Source of the DNA: Mesonia hippocampi | GTDB lineage: Bacteria; Bacteroidota; Bacteroidia; Flavobacteriales; Flavobacteriaceae | Assembly: GCF_014197445.1 (NCBI RefSeq) | Contig: NZ_JACIFO010000006.1 | Span: forward strand, 62,001 to 126,000 | Direction of reading: 5' to 3' | Length of the DNA: 64,000 nt | Shown: positions 1-8,894 of the stretch, one piece after another | Numbering within the stretch: the stretch's first letter is position 1 | Layout: the number at the start of each line of letters is the position of its first letter | The notes under the pieces: generated by a model | The model's input: only the letters and a program-made list of their open reading frames with translations | Database searches by the model: none | What the model was told of the DNA's origin: nothing | Translations under genes and position numbers: made by a program

Positions 1-622
1 CAATAATAGCCGCAGTATAATCGCTACCTTCTCTGCCTAATGTAGTGGAAAAGTTATGCTCGTCGGCAGCAATAAAGCCTTGTGTTATGGTTATTTTGTT
101 TGGGTTTATAGTATTTTGGATTTGAGCTGTTGTTTGCTCCCAATTTACGTGAGCATCCCGATAGGTGGCGTCTGTTTTTATTAAATTTCTGGCATCAATC
201 CAAGTATTTTCAAAATGGTTTTCGTTGAGGTAAGCACTTACTATTTTTGTGCTTAAAAGTTCACCATAAATAATTACTTGGTCGTAAACATAATCATAAT
301 TAGGAGATTTGTTTTTTTCTAGAAAGTACTCAAGTTCTGTAAATAAATTCTCTATACAGGTAAAAATGGAATGATTAGGGGTCTTAAATAAGTTGTTAGC
401 AATAGCTAAATGTTTGGACTTTATAAGGTCGATGTTTTCTTTAACTTTTTCTGGAGTATGAAAGTAGCTATTGATGATTTCCTCTATGGCATTGGTGGTT
501 TTTCCCATGGCAGAAATCACTATGATTTTAGGTGTTGCCGTTAAACTTTTTAATACTCGCGTTATGTTTTTTACACCATTGTCATCTTTTACCGATGCGC
601 CTCCAAATTTATGTACTTCCAT
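1..622 (-). CDS. lysC: Aspartate kinase, N-terminal part (cut by window edge)
   Basis: The enzyme phosphorylates L-aspartate, the first step to lysine, threonine, methionine and diaminopimelate. Only about 207 N-terminal codons lie in the window; the 3' part runs off the left edge. Reading the minus strand from an ATG at 622 gives an N-terminus containing KFGGASVKD, the nucleotide-binding signature of aspartokinases. ISAMGKTTNA follows near residue 40, and near the edge TLGREGSDYTAAII, close to the family TLGRGGSDYTA motif. It starts 10 bases after the stop of the acetyltransferase gene on the same strand, so the two are probably co-transcribed. Whether it carries ACT regulatory domains or a fused homoserine dehydrogenase cannot be seen. 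Confidence 0.93.
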   Translation of the reverse strand, partial: MEVHKFGGASVKDDNGVKNITRVLKSLTATPKIIVISAMGKTTNAIEEIINSYFHTPEKVKENIDLIKSKHLAIANNLFKTPNHSIFTCIENLFTELEYFLEKNKSPNYDYVYDQVIIYGELLSTKIVSAYLNENHFENTWIDARNLIKTDATYRDAHVNWEQTTAQIQNTINPNKITITQGFIAADEHNFSTTLGREGSDYTAAII

Positions 623-632
623 AATTTAATTA

Positions 633-1112
633 TTATTGTTTTTCGACAAAAAGTTTTAGGTTTTCTTCGTTGAACTGTACAATTTGCCAGTCGTCAAAAA
701 TAGTTGCTCCTGTATTTTTATAAAAATCTTTTGCGTTTTTATTCCAATCAAGTACGGCCCATTCTACACGTTTTACATTTTGGTGGTAAGCATCTTTCAT
801 TACTTCGGTGTAGAGTTTTTTTCCTATGCCATTTCCGCGATAAGCTTCTTCTACAATCAGGTCTTCTAGATGAATGCTTTTTCCTTTCCAGGTAGAAAAT
901 CGGTGATAATAAAGGGCTAGCCCGCAAATATGAGTGTCTATTTCGGCAACAAGGCAAGAAAAAAGAGGTTGTTCTCCAAAGCCATTTTCAAGTAAATCTT
1001 TTTCGGTTATTTCTACGGCATCGGGTTCATTTTCAAAAATTGCCAACTCGTTAATAAGGCGTAAAATATCTTTTGTATCTGTAGGGCTTGCTTTTCTAAT
1101 TGAAATATTCAT
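633..1112 (-). CDS. GNAT acetyltransferase, SSAT/thialysine N-acetyltransferase-like
   Basis: A 159-residue single-domain GNAT protein. The acetyl-CoA loop is visible as RGNGIGKKLY near residue 90. The segments ITEKDLLENGFGEQPLF, HLEDLIVEEAYRG and WNKNAKDFYKNTGA follow the pattern of eukaryotic-like spermidine/spermine N1-acetyltransferase and thialysine N-epsilon-acetyltransferase, so a polyamine or lysine-analogue amine is the likeliest acceptor; this is inference from motif layout. It is cytoplasmic, with no signal peptide. It lies directly upstream of aspartate kinase on the same strand, which may link it loosely to amino-acid metabolism. Confidence 0.85.
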   Translation of the reverse strand: MNISIRKASPTDTKDILRLINELAIFENEPDAVEITEKDLLENGFGEQPLFSCLVAEIDTHICGLALYYHRFSTWKGKSIHLEDLIVEEAYRGNGIGKKLYTEVMKDAYHQNVKRVEWAVLDWNKNAKDFYKNTGATIFDDWQIVQFNEENLKLFVEKQ

Positions 1113-1164
1113 AATACTTAGGTTGCTTTTTTGGTAAAAATAAGGATTGCTGTATCTTTTTTTC

Positions 1165-1172
1165 TATTTTTG
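1165..1172 (+). promoter_or_regulatory. Putative -7 element of the fbp promoter
   Basis: TATTTTTG matches the Bacteroidota -7 consensus TAnnTTTG and sits 21 bases before the ATG at 1194. A TTG at 1147-1149 is only 15 bases upstream, short for a -33 element. The position argues that fbp starts at 1194 and not at the more upstream in-frame ATG at 1131. Confidence 0.45.
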
Positions 1173-1193
1173 CTCGATAAAATTAAAAAAATC

Positions 1194-2207
1194 ATGCCTG
1201 CAAAAAATCAAACTATAGGAGAGTTTATTATAGAGAATCAATCGTCTTTTGCTTATACTTCAGGAGAGCTTTCGCGGTTAATAAATTCTATTCGTTTAGC
1301 TGCAAAAGTTGTAAACCATGAGGTGAACAAAGCAGGTTTGGTAGATATTACAGGAGCTATTGGTGGGGTAAATGTACAAGGAGAAGAACAGCAAAAACTA
1401 GATGTTTATGCTAACGAGCGTTTTATAGAAACCCTTACTAATAGAGAGATTGTTTGCGGGATAGCCTCTGAAGAAAACGATGATTTTATTACCATAGAAG
1501 GGCAAAATTGTGACCATAAAAATAAATATGTGGTTTTAATAGATCCTTTAGACGGTAGTTCTAATATCGATGTAAACGTATCTGTAGGAACTATTTTTTC
1601 TATTTACCGTAGGGTTACTCCAGTAGGAACTCCTGTAACGAAAGAAGATTTTTTACAACCCGGAAATAAACAAGTTGCTGCAGGTTATATTGTATACGGA
1701 ACCTCTACCATGCTGGTATATACTACGGGCGACGGAGTAAATGGGTTTACCTTAAACCCAGCTATAGGAACGTATTACCTTTCTCATCCAAATATGAAAT
1801 TCCCCGAAACAGGAAAAATATATTCGATTAATGAAGGGAATTATAACCATTTCCCTCAAGGGGTTAAAGATTACATAAAATACTGTCAAGCAGAAGAAGG
1901 AGATCGTCCTTATACAGCAAGGTATATTGGCTCTTTGGTTTCTGATGTACACAGGAATATGATAAAAGGAGGTATTTATATATATCCAAAAAGTTCAAAA
2001 TCTTCTAACGGGAAATTACGTTTACTATACGAATGTAACCCGATGGCTTTTATTGTAGAGCAGGCAGGAGGGAAAGCAAGTGATGGTTTTACAAGAATAC
2101 TTGATATAAAGCCAACAGAACTTCATCAGCGAGTACCATTTTTCTGCGGAAGCAAAAAAATGGTAGAAAAAGCTGAAGAGTTTATGGAAAACGCAAGTAA
2201 GAAATAA
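1194..2207 (+). CDS. fbp: Fructose-1,6-bisphosphatase, class I
   Basis: The enzyme hydrolyses fructose 1,6-bisphosphate to fructose 6-phosphate in gluconeogenesis and is cytoplasmic. The 337-residue product has the metal/substrate motif [19 protein letters not shown], followed later by [14 protein letters not shown]-like and GGKASDG segments typical of class I enzymes. An upstream ATG at 1131 would add 21 hydrophobic residues with no family counterpart and would include the candidate promoter, so I chose the ATG at 1194. The length is normal for the family. The gene is monocistronic and converges with the TerB-like gene; the two stop codons abut, inside one perfect hairpin. Confidence 0.95.
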   Translation: MPAKNQTIGEFIIENQSSFAYTSGELSRLINSIRLAAKVVNHEVNKAGLVDITGAIGGVNVQGEEQQKLDVYANERFIETLTNREIVCGIASEENDDFITIEGQNCDHKNKYVVLIDPLDGSSNIDVNVSVGTIFSIYRRVTPVGTPVTKEDFLQPGNKQVAAGYIVYGTSTMLVYTTGDGVNGFTLNPAIGTYYLSHPNMKFPETGKIYSINEGNYNHFPQGVKDYIKYCQAEEGDRPYTARYIGSLVSDVHRNMIKGGIYIYPKSSKSSNGKLRLLYECNPMAFIVEQAGGKASDGFTRILDIKPTELHQRVPFFCGSKKMVEKAEEFMENASKK

Positions 2208-2218
2208 TTACTTGCGTT
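2190..2218. terminator. Hairpin spanning both stop codons of convergent fbp and TerB-like gene
   Basis: AACGCAAGTAA (2190-2200) and TTACTTGCGTT (2208-2218) form a perfect 11-bp stem with a 7-base loop. The fbp TAA lies in the loop, and the stop of the minus-strand gene is the start of the right arm. There is no good T-run on either side, so it may be a weak bidirectional terminator or an mRNA 3'-end stabiliser for both transcripts. Confidence 0.5.
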
Positions 2219-2633
2219 CTAATAGGTATAAATAATCGTCAAAGCTTAAGCGTCCGCCTAAAATCTTAATAGAACGTTTTATAATGTTGTTAGAATCATC
2301 GTTAGAGAAACCTAAACCTATAGCATAACGCTTTAATAATAAAGCTTCCTGTTCGTCCATATCATGATCGGCAAAAATAATGGTAAGGGCATCATAAAGA
2401 CGTTCTAAACGTTTTTGTTTAGAGTTTGGCGGGTTAATAGGAAACTTTGTTGGGTTTTTGATGATTTCTATATATTCCGTTTCATCAATATCTAATTTTA
2501 TAGCTAAACGTTTTAGCACTTTTTCTTCATCGGTATTAATCTCACCGTCTATAGCAGCTAAATTTACAATAGAAGCAAAATGCCCTAAATTTCTACGGTG
2601 TTCTCCTGAGTCGAATAAATCTGTAAATGACAT
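2208..2633 (-). CDS. TerB-like protein
   Basis: A 141-residue, mostly alpha-helical cytoplasmic protein with two internally similar acidic segments. These are AAIDGEINTDEEKVLKRLA (about residues 27-45) and FADHDMDEQEALLLKRYA (about 91-108), the pattern of the TerB tellurite-resistance fold. The function of single TerB-domain proteins outside ter operons is unclear; metal or phospholipid sensing roles have been suggested for the family. No other ter genes are near, so tellurite resistance should not be inferred. It converges on fbp and diverges from ileS. Confidence 0.7.
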   Translation of the reverse strand: MSFTDLFDSGEHRRNLGHFASIVNLAAIDGEINTDEEKVLKRLAIKLDIDETEYIEIIKNPTKFPINPPNSKQKRLERLYDALTIIFADHDMDEQEALLLKRYAIGLGFSNDDSNNIIKRSIKILGGRLSFDDYLYLLERK

Positions 2634-2832
2634 GATAGGTTATTTTTTTAGCAAATATAAGTAAGCAAAACTATAAAATGATTTTCGATAGATAATTTTT
2701 CTTATTTTAGAAGCCTTTTTAAGAAGTAATAAGGGTTTTATTGAAAATTATAGCGAAGTTTATTTTAATAACTTTTTGTTTGCATGAAAAGGTTCAACAA
2801 AAATCATTAATTTCGCAAAATCATATCAGAAA

Positions 2833-5800
2833 ATGAGCAATATGAGTACAAAATTTACGGAATATAAAGGCTTCGACCTTCCGCAGATAGCGCAAGAAGA
2901 ATTAGAAAATTGGAAGAAAAACGAAATTTTTGATAAGAGTATTTCCTCTCGTGAAGGAAATAAACCTTTTGTTTTTTTTGAAGGACCACCGTCTGCCAAT
3001 GGGTTGCCTGGTATTCATCATGTTATGGCTCGATCTATAAAAGATATTTTTTGTAGGTATAAAACACAAAAAGGCTTCCAAGTAAAACGTAAAGCAGGTT
3101 GGGATACACATGGCTTACCAGTAGAGTTAGGTGTAGAGAAAGAACTAGGAATTACCAAAGAAGATATTGGGAGTAAAATCTCTATAGAAGCGTATAACAA
3201 AGCCTGTAAAACTGCAGTGATGCGTTATACAGATATTTGGAAAGACCTTACAGAGAAAATGGGATATTGGGTAGATTTAGATCACCCATACATTACCTAT
3301 AAACCTAAATATATGGAAAGCGTTTGGTATTTGCTTTCCGAAATTTATAAAAAAGGCTTAATCTATAAAGGCTATACCATTCAACCTTATTCTCCTAAAG
3401 CAGGAACAGGCTTAAGCTCACACGAATTAAATCAACCAGGAACTTATCAAGATGTAAGCGATACCACGGTTACAGCACAGTTTAAAGCCATAAAAAACAC
3501 GCTTCCAGAAGCTTTACAACAACTAGAGGGAGATATTCATTTTATCGCCTGGACAACCACACCATGGACGCTTCCTTCGAATACTGCATTAACAGTAGGT
3601 CCAAAAATAGATTATGTATGGGTAAAAACGTATAATCAATATACGTTTGAGCCAATAACAATAGTTTTGGCAAAGAACTTAGTAAAAAAGCAATTCGGGA
3701 AAAAATTTATACCGGTTGAAGATGTAGCAGAATTGCAAGCTTATAAGAAAGGCGATAAGAAAATTCCTTTTTACGTAGGCGATAGCTTTTTAGGAAGCAC
3801 TTTGGTAGGCGCTAAATACGAACAACTATTACCATTTGCATTACCTGCAGAAAATCCAGAAAATGCTTTTAGAGTGATTTCGGGAGATTTTGTAACTACC
3901 GAGGATGGTACAGGTATTGTACATACTGCGCCAACCTTTGGAGCAGATGATGCCATGGTAGCAAAAAATGCTACCCCACCCGTACCTCCAATGTTGGTAA
4001 AAGATAAAAACGATAACCTTGTACCTTTGGTAGATTTACAAGGGCGTTTTAGACCAGAAATGGGTGAGTTTGCAGGAAAGTATGTAAAAAACGAATATTA
4101 CGATGAGGGGCAAGCTCCAGAAAAATCGGTAGATGTAGAATTAGCTATTTTGCTAAAAGAGCAAAATAAAGCTTTTAATGTAGAAAAATATGTGCACAGT
4201 TACCCTAACTGCTGGCGAACCGATAAACCTATCTTATACTACCCATTAGATTCTTGGTTTATAAAAGTAACCGATGTTAAAGGGCGTATGCATGAACTAA
4301 ATACAGGAATTAATTGGAAACCTGCCTCAACTGGAGAAGGGCGCTTTGGCAATTGGCTAGCAAACGCTAACGATTGGAATTTATCGCGTTCTCGTTTCTG
4401 GGGAATTCCGCTACCTATTTGGCGTACAGAAGATGGTACAGAAGAAAAAATAATGGGTTCTGTAGCTGAGTTAAAAGCAGAAATGCAAAAAGCGGTAACA
4501 GCAGGGGTGATGAAAGAAAACCTGTTTGCAGGTTTTGTAGAAGGCGATATGAGTGAGGAAAACTATAATCAAATAGATTTACATAAAAATATTGTAGATA
4601 AAATTGTTTTGGTTTCTTCTAAAGGAAAACCCATGAAGCGAGAGGCCGATTTAATTGATGTTTGGTTCGACTCTGGTTCTATGCCTTACGCGCAATGGCA
4701 TTACCCATTCGAAAACAAAACTTTGGTAGAAGAAACTTGGCGTAAAGCCGATTTTATAGCTGAAGGGGTTGACCAAACAAGAGGTTGGTTTTATACCTTG
4801 CACGCTATCGCAACCATGGTATTTGATGATGTTGCCTATAAAAATGTAGTTTCTAACGGATTGGTGCTTGATAAACATGGGCAAAAAATGTCTAAACGTT
4901 TAGGCAATGCTGTAGATCCTTTTCAAACACTTGCCGATTTTGGGCCAGATGCCACGCGTTGGTATATGATTTCCAATGCAAACCCATGGGATAATTTAAA
5001 GTTTGACATAGAGGGAATTGCTGAGGTTAGACGTAAATTTTTTGGAACATTATACAATACCTACTCGTTTTTTGCTCTTTATGCAAATATTGATGGCTTT
5101 GCTTATTCAGAGCCAAATATCCCGCTAGATAAACGACCAGAGATAGACCAATGGATATTATCTGAACTGCACACACTAATAGAAAAGGTAGATGAATTTT
5201 ACAATACATACGAGCCTACAAAAGCAGCCAGAGCAATATCAGATTTTGTTCAAGAAAATTTAAGCAACTGGTATGTTCGTTTATGCAGACGCAGGTTTTG
5301 GAAAGGCGAATATGCCGAAGATAAAATATCTGCATACCAAACATTATACACTTGCTTGTTAACGACAGCTAAATTAATGTCCCCAATAGCTCCTTTTTAT
5401 GCCGATAGACTTTATAAAGACTTAACAAAAACAACACAAACAGAAAAAGAAGAAAGTGTACATTTGGCAAGTTTCCCTGTGCAAGATAAAGCAATGATAA
5501 AGGGGCAATTAGAAAGAAAAATGGAGAAAGCTCAAATAATTTCCTCCTTAGTTCTTTCTTTACGAAAAAAAGAAAAAATAAAAGTAAGGCAGCCATTACA
5601 GCGTATTATGATACCAGTACTGGACGAAAATATAAAACAAGAAATACTAGCCGTAGCAGACCTCATCAAGTCGGAGGTGAATGTAAAAGAAATAGAGCTT
5701 ATCGATGACGCTTCTGGAATATTGGTAAAAACCATCAAACCAAACTTTAAGCGTTTAGGGCCAAGGTTTGGGAAACAAATGAAGCAAGTGGCAGCACTTA

Positions 5801-6246
5801 TAAATACATTAGAGGCAGAGGCGATTGCTACAATAGAAAGTAAAGGCGAATTGCAACTATCGGTAGGAGAGGAAACAATTACACTATTACTAGACGATGT
5901 AGAAATTATTTCGGAAGATATCGAAGGCTGGTTAGTTGCTACCAATGCGGGACTTACTGTGGCTTTAGATGTAAACATTACAGATGAGCTTAAAAAAGAA
6001 GGCTTGGCACGAGAATTGATTAACAGAATCCAAAACCAACGTAAAAACACAGGTTTTGACGTTACCGATAAAATTATTATAGAGTTGCAAAAAGATGACA
6101 TATTACAAGAGGCTGTTTTAGAGAATATGTTGTATATTAGAAATGAAACTTTAACAGAATCGCTTAATTTTGTCGATAACCTAGACGAAGGAGAAGAACT
6201 AGAATTTGATGGCGTGAAAACGAAAATGGCGATTAAAAAAAATTAG
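2833..6246 (+). CDS. ileS: Isoleucyl-tRNA synthetase
   Basis: Charges tRNA-Ile. The 1137-residue class I synthetase has the HIGH-type motif as GIHH (residues 60-63, in PPSANGLPGIHH) and KMSKR at 685-689. Also visible are the CP1 editing domain with WTTTPWTLPSN near 240, the DVWFDSG region before the second catalytic half, and a long C-terminal anticodon-binding domain. This is the long eukaryote-like form usual in Bacteroidota. A second in-frame ATG at 2842 (MSTKFTEYKGF) is an equally likely start. A -7-like TAATTTCG lies at 2808-2815. No T-box leader is seen. The dksA-like gene follows after 4 bases, so the two are probably co-transcribed. Confidence 0.97.
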   Translation: MSNMSTKFTEYKGFDLPQIAQEELENWKKNEIFDKSISSREGNKPFVFFEGPPSANGLPGIHHVMARSIKDIFCRYKTQKGFQVKRKAGWDTHGLPVELGVEKELGITKEDIGSKISIEAYNKACKTAVMRYTDIWKDLTEKMGYWVDLDHPYITYKPKYMESVWYLLSEIYKKGLIYKGYTIQPYSPKAGTGLSSHELNQPGTYQDVSDTTVTAQFKAIKNTLPEALQQLEGDIHFIAWTTTPWTLPSNTALTVGPKIDYVWVKTYNQYTFEPITIVLAKNLVKKQFGKKFIPVEDVAELQAYKKGDKKIPFYVGDSFLGSTLVGAKYEQLLPFALPAENPENAFRVISGDFVTTEDGTGIVHTAPTFGADDAMVAKNATPPVPPMLVKDKNDNLVPLVDLQGRFRPEMGEFAGKYVKNEYYDEGQAPEKSVDVELAILLKEQNKAFNVEKYVHSYPNCWRTDKPILYYPLDSWFIKVTDVKGRMHELNTGINWKPASTGEGRFGNWLANANDWNLSRSRFWGIPLPIWRTEDGTEEKIMGSVAELKAEMQKAVTAGVMKENLFAGFVEGDMSEENYNQIDLHKNIVDKIVLVSSKGKPMKREADLIDVWFDSGSMPYAQWHYPFENKTLVEETWRKADFIAEGVDQTRGWFYTLHAIATMVFDDVAYKNVVSNGLVLDKHGQKMSKRLGNAVDPFQTLADFGPDATRWYMISNANPWDNLKFDIEGIAEVRRKFFGTLYNTYSFFALYANIDGFAYSEPNIPLDKRPEIDQWILSELHTLIEKVDEFYNTYEPTKAARAISDFVQENLSNWYVRLCRRRFWKGEYAEDKISAYQTLYTCLLTTAKLMSPIAPFYADRLYKDLTKTTQTEKEESVHLASFPVQDKAMIKGQLERKMEKAQIISSLVLSLRKKEKIKVRQPLQRIMIPVLDENIKQEILAVADLIKSEVNVKEIELIDDASGILVKTIKPNFKRLGPRFGKQMKQVAALINTLEAEAIATIESKGELQLSVGEETITLLLDDVEIISEDIEGWLVATNAGLTVALDVNITDELKKEGLARELINRIQNQRKNTGFDVTDKIIIELQKDDILQEAVLENMLYIRNETLTESLNFVDNLDEGEELEFDGVKTKMAIKKN

Positions 6247-6250
6247 AAAA

Positions 6251-6637
6251 ATGAACAACCAAGAAATTAAAGACCGTTATAGCGATGCTGATTTAGCAGA
6301 GTTTAAAACAATTATCTTAGAAAAAATAGAGAAAGCACAAGCACAACTCGAAGTTTATCAAAGTGCTTATACTAACGATAGTAACAATGGTACCGATGAT
6401 ACATCGCCTACCTTTAAAGCCTTTGATGAAGGGAGCGAAACCATGAGTAAAGAAGCAAACTCTCAGTTAGCCATTCGTCAAGAAAAGTTTATTAGAGATT
6501 TAAAAAATGCACTTATCCGTATAGAAAATAAAACCTACGGGATTTGCCGTGTAACGGGAAAACTTATAAAAAAAGAACGTTTACGCTTAGTACCACACGC
6601 TACGTTGAGTATCGAAGCTAAAAATATGCAGAAATAA
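6251..6637 (+). CDS. dksA: TraR/DksA-family RNA polymerase-binding protein
   Basis: A 128-residue protein with an N-terminal coiled-coil (about residues 15-95) and a C-terminal globular part, the layout of DksA. DksA binds the RNA polymerase secondary channel and, with ppGpp, adjusts transcription of stable RNA and amino-acid genes. The conserved C-terminal stretch YGICRVTGKLIKKERLRLVP is present, but only one cysteine (C99) remains of the four zinc ligands. The fold must therefore hold without zinc, as in some cysteine-poor DksA paralogues and commonly in Bacteroidota homologues. It is 4 bases downstream of ileS. Assignment to the family is firm; equivalence to E. coli DksA is inferred. Confidence 0.85.
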   Translation: MNNQEIKDRYSDADLAEFKTIILEKIEKAQAQLEVYQSAYTNDSNNGTDDTSPTFKAFDEGSETMSKEANSQLAIRQEKFIRDLKNALIRIENKTYGICRVTGKLIKKERLRLVPHATLSIEAKNMQK

Positions 6638-6671
6638 CACTAAAACAGTGTTTTAATTTCTAACTTAAAAT

Positions 6672-6697
6672 GCCACAAAAAACACTATTTTTGTGGC
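6672..6697. terminator. 10-bp palindrome between dksA and lspA, terminator-like
   Basis: GCCACAAAAA (6672-6681) and TTTTTGTGGC (6688-6697) pair perfectly around a 6-base loop, followed by TTAATTTTAT. It is placed to terminate ileS-dksA. The right arm also contains TATTTTTG (6686-6693), a perfect -7 promoter match 25 bases before the lspA ATG, so the same bases may end one transcript and start the next. Confidence 0.5.
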
Positions 6698-6718
6698 TTA
6701 ATTTTATACATTAAATAC

Positions 6719-7333
6719 ATGAGTCTTAAAAAAGCTGGAATATTAATTTTTGTTCTTCTGTTAATCGATCAGGTTTCTAAATTTTACATAAAAACCAATT
6801 TTATGATAGGAGAAGAAATAAAAGTGTTTGATTGGTTTAGGATTCTTTTTGTAGAAAACGAAGGCATGGCTTGGGGTGCTCAAATTCCTGGAGAATACGG
6901 CAAACTTGCCCTTACCTTATTTAGGCTTGTAGCTATTGTAGGGATTGGCTATTGGTTGTGGGATTCGGTTAAGAAAAAAGCAACCGCTGTTTTAATAGCC
7001 GGGATATCGCTTATTTTTTCTGGAGCTATGGGTAATATAATAGACTCTGTTTTCTATGGTATTATATTTAACGATAGTCATGGACAATTAGCCACATTTA
7101 TGCCCGAGGGTGGAGGTTACGGCACTTTATTTCATGGAAAAGTGGTAGATATGCTTTACTTTCCACTATGGAGCGGTTATCTGCCAGAATGGATTCCGTT
7201 TTGGGGCGGGCAATACTTTACCTTTTTTGACCCTGTTTTTAATATAGCAGATTCTTGTATTTTTGTAGGTTTTGTTTTGTTGCTTATTTTTAACAAGAAA
7301 GCTTTTCCGAAGGAAGAAAATAAAGAAGCCTAG
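6719..7333 (+). CDS. lspA: Lipoprotein signal peptidase (signal peptidase II)
   Basis: An inner-membrane aspartic protease that removes the signal peptide of diacylglyceryl-modified prolipoproteins. The 204-residue product has four hydrophobic segments (about 6-24, 68-85, 95-115 and 178-197). Both catalytic aspartates are visible: GNIIDSVFYG in the third region and FNIADSCIFVG before the last helix. VENEGMAWG near residue 45 fits the conserved N-x-G-x-A/S-F/W motif. It is longer than the E. coli enzyme (about 165) because of a soluble insert near residues 120-160, usual in Bacteroidota. It converges with the cyclo-ligase gene with a 12-base gap. Confidence 0.93.
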   Translation: MSLKKAGILIFVLLLIDQVSKFYIKTNFMIGEEIKVFDWFRILFVENEGMAWGAQIPGEYGKLALTLFRLVAIVGIGYWLWDSVKKKATAVLIAGISLIFSGAMGNIIDSVFYGIIFNDSHGQLATFMPEGGGYGTLFHGKVVDMLYFPLWSGYLPEWIPFWGGQYFTFFDPVFNIADSCIFVGFVLLLIFNKKAFPKEENKEA

Positions 7334-7345
7334 AAAACAGGTAGC

Positions 7346-7924
7346 TTATTTTTTATTAAAACTATAATTTTTTTCTGGAGTTACGCAAAAATCTAATGGA
7401 ATATCATTTTCATTGGTAGTAATTGTTGTTTTTTCTGGAGGGAAGAATGATAATCCGATTTTTATACAATCTTTAGGACATTTTTCTAAAAAACGGTCGT
7501 AAAATCCTTTTCCGTAACCAACTCTATTTCCAAAACTATCATAAGCTAAAAGAGGAATAAAAACAACATCTATACTACTAGGCGGAATGCTAATGCCTGA
7601 TTGTGGTTCAGGAATACCGTAGGTGTTTATTTTTATAGGAGTATTATCGGTAAGTAAAAAATGCTCCATCTCTAGGGTTTTAAAATTGCTTTTAGCGACA
7701 ATTACATTTTTATCTTTTCCTTGTAAAATATTTAATAAGAAACTCGTATCTATTTCATACTGGTTCTGAATGCTTAAAAAAAGGTGATAATTGCTCTTTT
7801 TCCAAATGGGTAAGGTTAAGCAATTGTTTGCTATAGTAAGGCTTAGCTCCTCTATTTGCAGAGGGTTTAGTGCTTTTCTTTTTGCTTTATACTGTTGGCG
7901 GAGTTTATTTTTAACTGTAAACAT
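7346..7924 (-). CDS. 5-formyltetrahydrofolate cyclo-ligase
   Basis: Converts 5-formyl-THF to 5,10-methenyl-THF using ATP, salvaging a storage/inhibitory folate. The 192-residue product shows the N-terminal basic LRQQYKAKRKAL helix, the central VFIPLLAYDSFGNRVGYGKGFYDRFL motif (phosphate-binding GYGKGFYD) and IGLSFFPPE, all family hallmarks. The length is typical. Its ATG at 7924 overlaps the stop of the upstream deacylase gene by one base (TAATG), which implies translational coupling as the last gene of the rim-like operon. Confidence 0.93.
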   Translation of the reverse strand: MFTVKNKLRQQYKAKRKALNPLQIEELSLTIANNCLTLPIWKKSNYHLFLSIQNQYEIDTSFLLNILQGKDKNVIVAKSNFKTLEMEHFLLTDNTPIKINTYGIPEPQSGISIPPSSIDVVFIPLLAYDSFGNRVGYGKGFYDRFLEKCPKDCIKIGLSFFPPEKTTITTNENDIPLDFCVTPEKNYSFNKK

Positions 7925-8892
7925 TAATCTTTAGTGATATGAAAAATAGCATCTCCTTGATACACTAAGGGAGCCTGATTAATATTGATGATATAGCCGT
8001 TATTAGGGGCTTTTACTTTGTGTTTAAAACTCCCGTAAGGATCGGTAATTGTAGCGATATGCTCTCCTTTTTCTACTTGTTTTCCTATGGGTATTTTTAT
8101 ATGAAGCAAACCGCTATATTTTGCACGTATCCATGCTGTTGTAGAAATTAAGATGCTTTTGCTTGTTTCTTGAGGGAGTGTAATATTAGGGTTTAGCATA
8201 CCTAAATAATGTAATACCCTAATGGTACCATTAATACCCGCTTGAGCAATATCGGGGTTGTTATCTAACGATTTTCCTCCTTCAAAGAGTAACGTTGGGA
8301 TACCTTTTTTTGCACAAGCTTCGCGATAAGATTTTGAAATGGTTTTAGCATAGATTGTAAAAGGAGCATTAAATATCTTTGCAAGGTTTATGTTTTCCTT
8401 GTTATTGTTATCTATGCGTATTTGTGCAGCATTAAATCGGCTGGCGCCTCCTGTGTGAAAATCTAAACAATAATTGGCAACAGGTAAAATCTCTTGAGTA
8501 AATTGGTAGGCAAATCTACTCGCTAAAGCGCCATTTTTAGAACCAGGAAACATTCTGTTCAAATCTCTTCCGTCAGGAAACTCTCGTTGTAGCTGTAAAA
8601 AACCAAAAATATTTATTACGGGGATACAAATAATGGTGCCTTGTTGAGGTTTGTTTATTTTTTTAGAAATAAGTTGACGTACAATTTCTACACCATTAAT
8701 TTCATCACCATGTAAGCCACCTGTAATTAGCATTACTGGTCCAGGTTTTTTAGCACGCTCTACAATTACAGGTACCTCTACAGAACCAGAAGTAAAATGC
8801 TTGGCAGTGTTAAAGTTTATGCGTGTTTTAGTGCCAGGTAATAGCTTGTGTCCTAGAATATGTAGGTTGTTTTTTTGGTCTATATATCCCAT
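7924..8892 (-). CDS. rimB: Succinylglutamate desuccinylase/aspartoacylase-family deacylase (RimB-like)
   Basis: A 322-residue M14-type zinc deacylase. The zinc ligands are readable: GGLHGDEINGVE (H and E) near residue 60, and a later CLDFHTGG with the third ligand His near 145. FEGGKSLDNNP is at about 208-218, and a C-terminal beta-rich biotinyl-like segment ends the protein. The substrate cannot be read from sequence. It follows rimK after 2 bases, and the retropepsin-like gene precedes that. This matches the RimA-RimB-RimK arrangement known from Pseudomonas, where the proteins modulate poly-glutamylation of ribosomal protein S6. The symbol rests on that context. Confidence 0.75.
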   Translation of the reverse strand: MGYIDQKNNLHILGHKLLPGTKTRINFNTAKHFTSGSVEVPVIVERAKKPGPVMLITGGLHGDEINGVEIVRQLISKKINKPQQGTIICIPVINIFGFLQLQREFPDGRDLNRMFPGSKNGALASRFAYQFTQEILPVANYCLDFHTGGASRFNAAQIRIDNNNKENINLAKIFNAPFTIYAKTISKSYREACAKKGIPTLLFEGGKSLDNNPDIAQAGINGTIRVLHYLGMLNPNITLPQETSKSILISTTAWIRAKYSGLLHIKIPIGKQVEKGEHIATITDPYGSFKHKVKAPNNGYIININQAPLVYQGDAIFHITKD

Positions 8893-8894
8893 TT

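Noticed and set aside
1131-1193. Upstream ATG extending fructose bisphosphatase by 21 residues
   Set aside because: The extension is hydrophobic, unlike the family, and spans the likely promoter element.
2208-2633. Tellurite resistance role for the TerB-like gene
   Set aside because: No terC, terD or other ter genes are nearby, and single TerB domains are widespread without this role.
2634-2832. Possible T-box or other leader regulating ileS
   Set aside because: No T-box sequence, terminator or aptamer was found; only a weak promoter-like element.
5532-6101. 189-residue open frame antisense to ileS
   Set aside because: It is serine/isoleucine-rich shadow sequence inside a fully conserved synthetase gene and has no recognisable motif or independent start signal.
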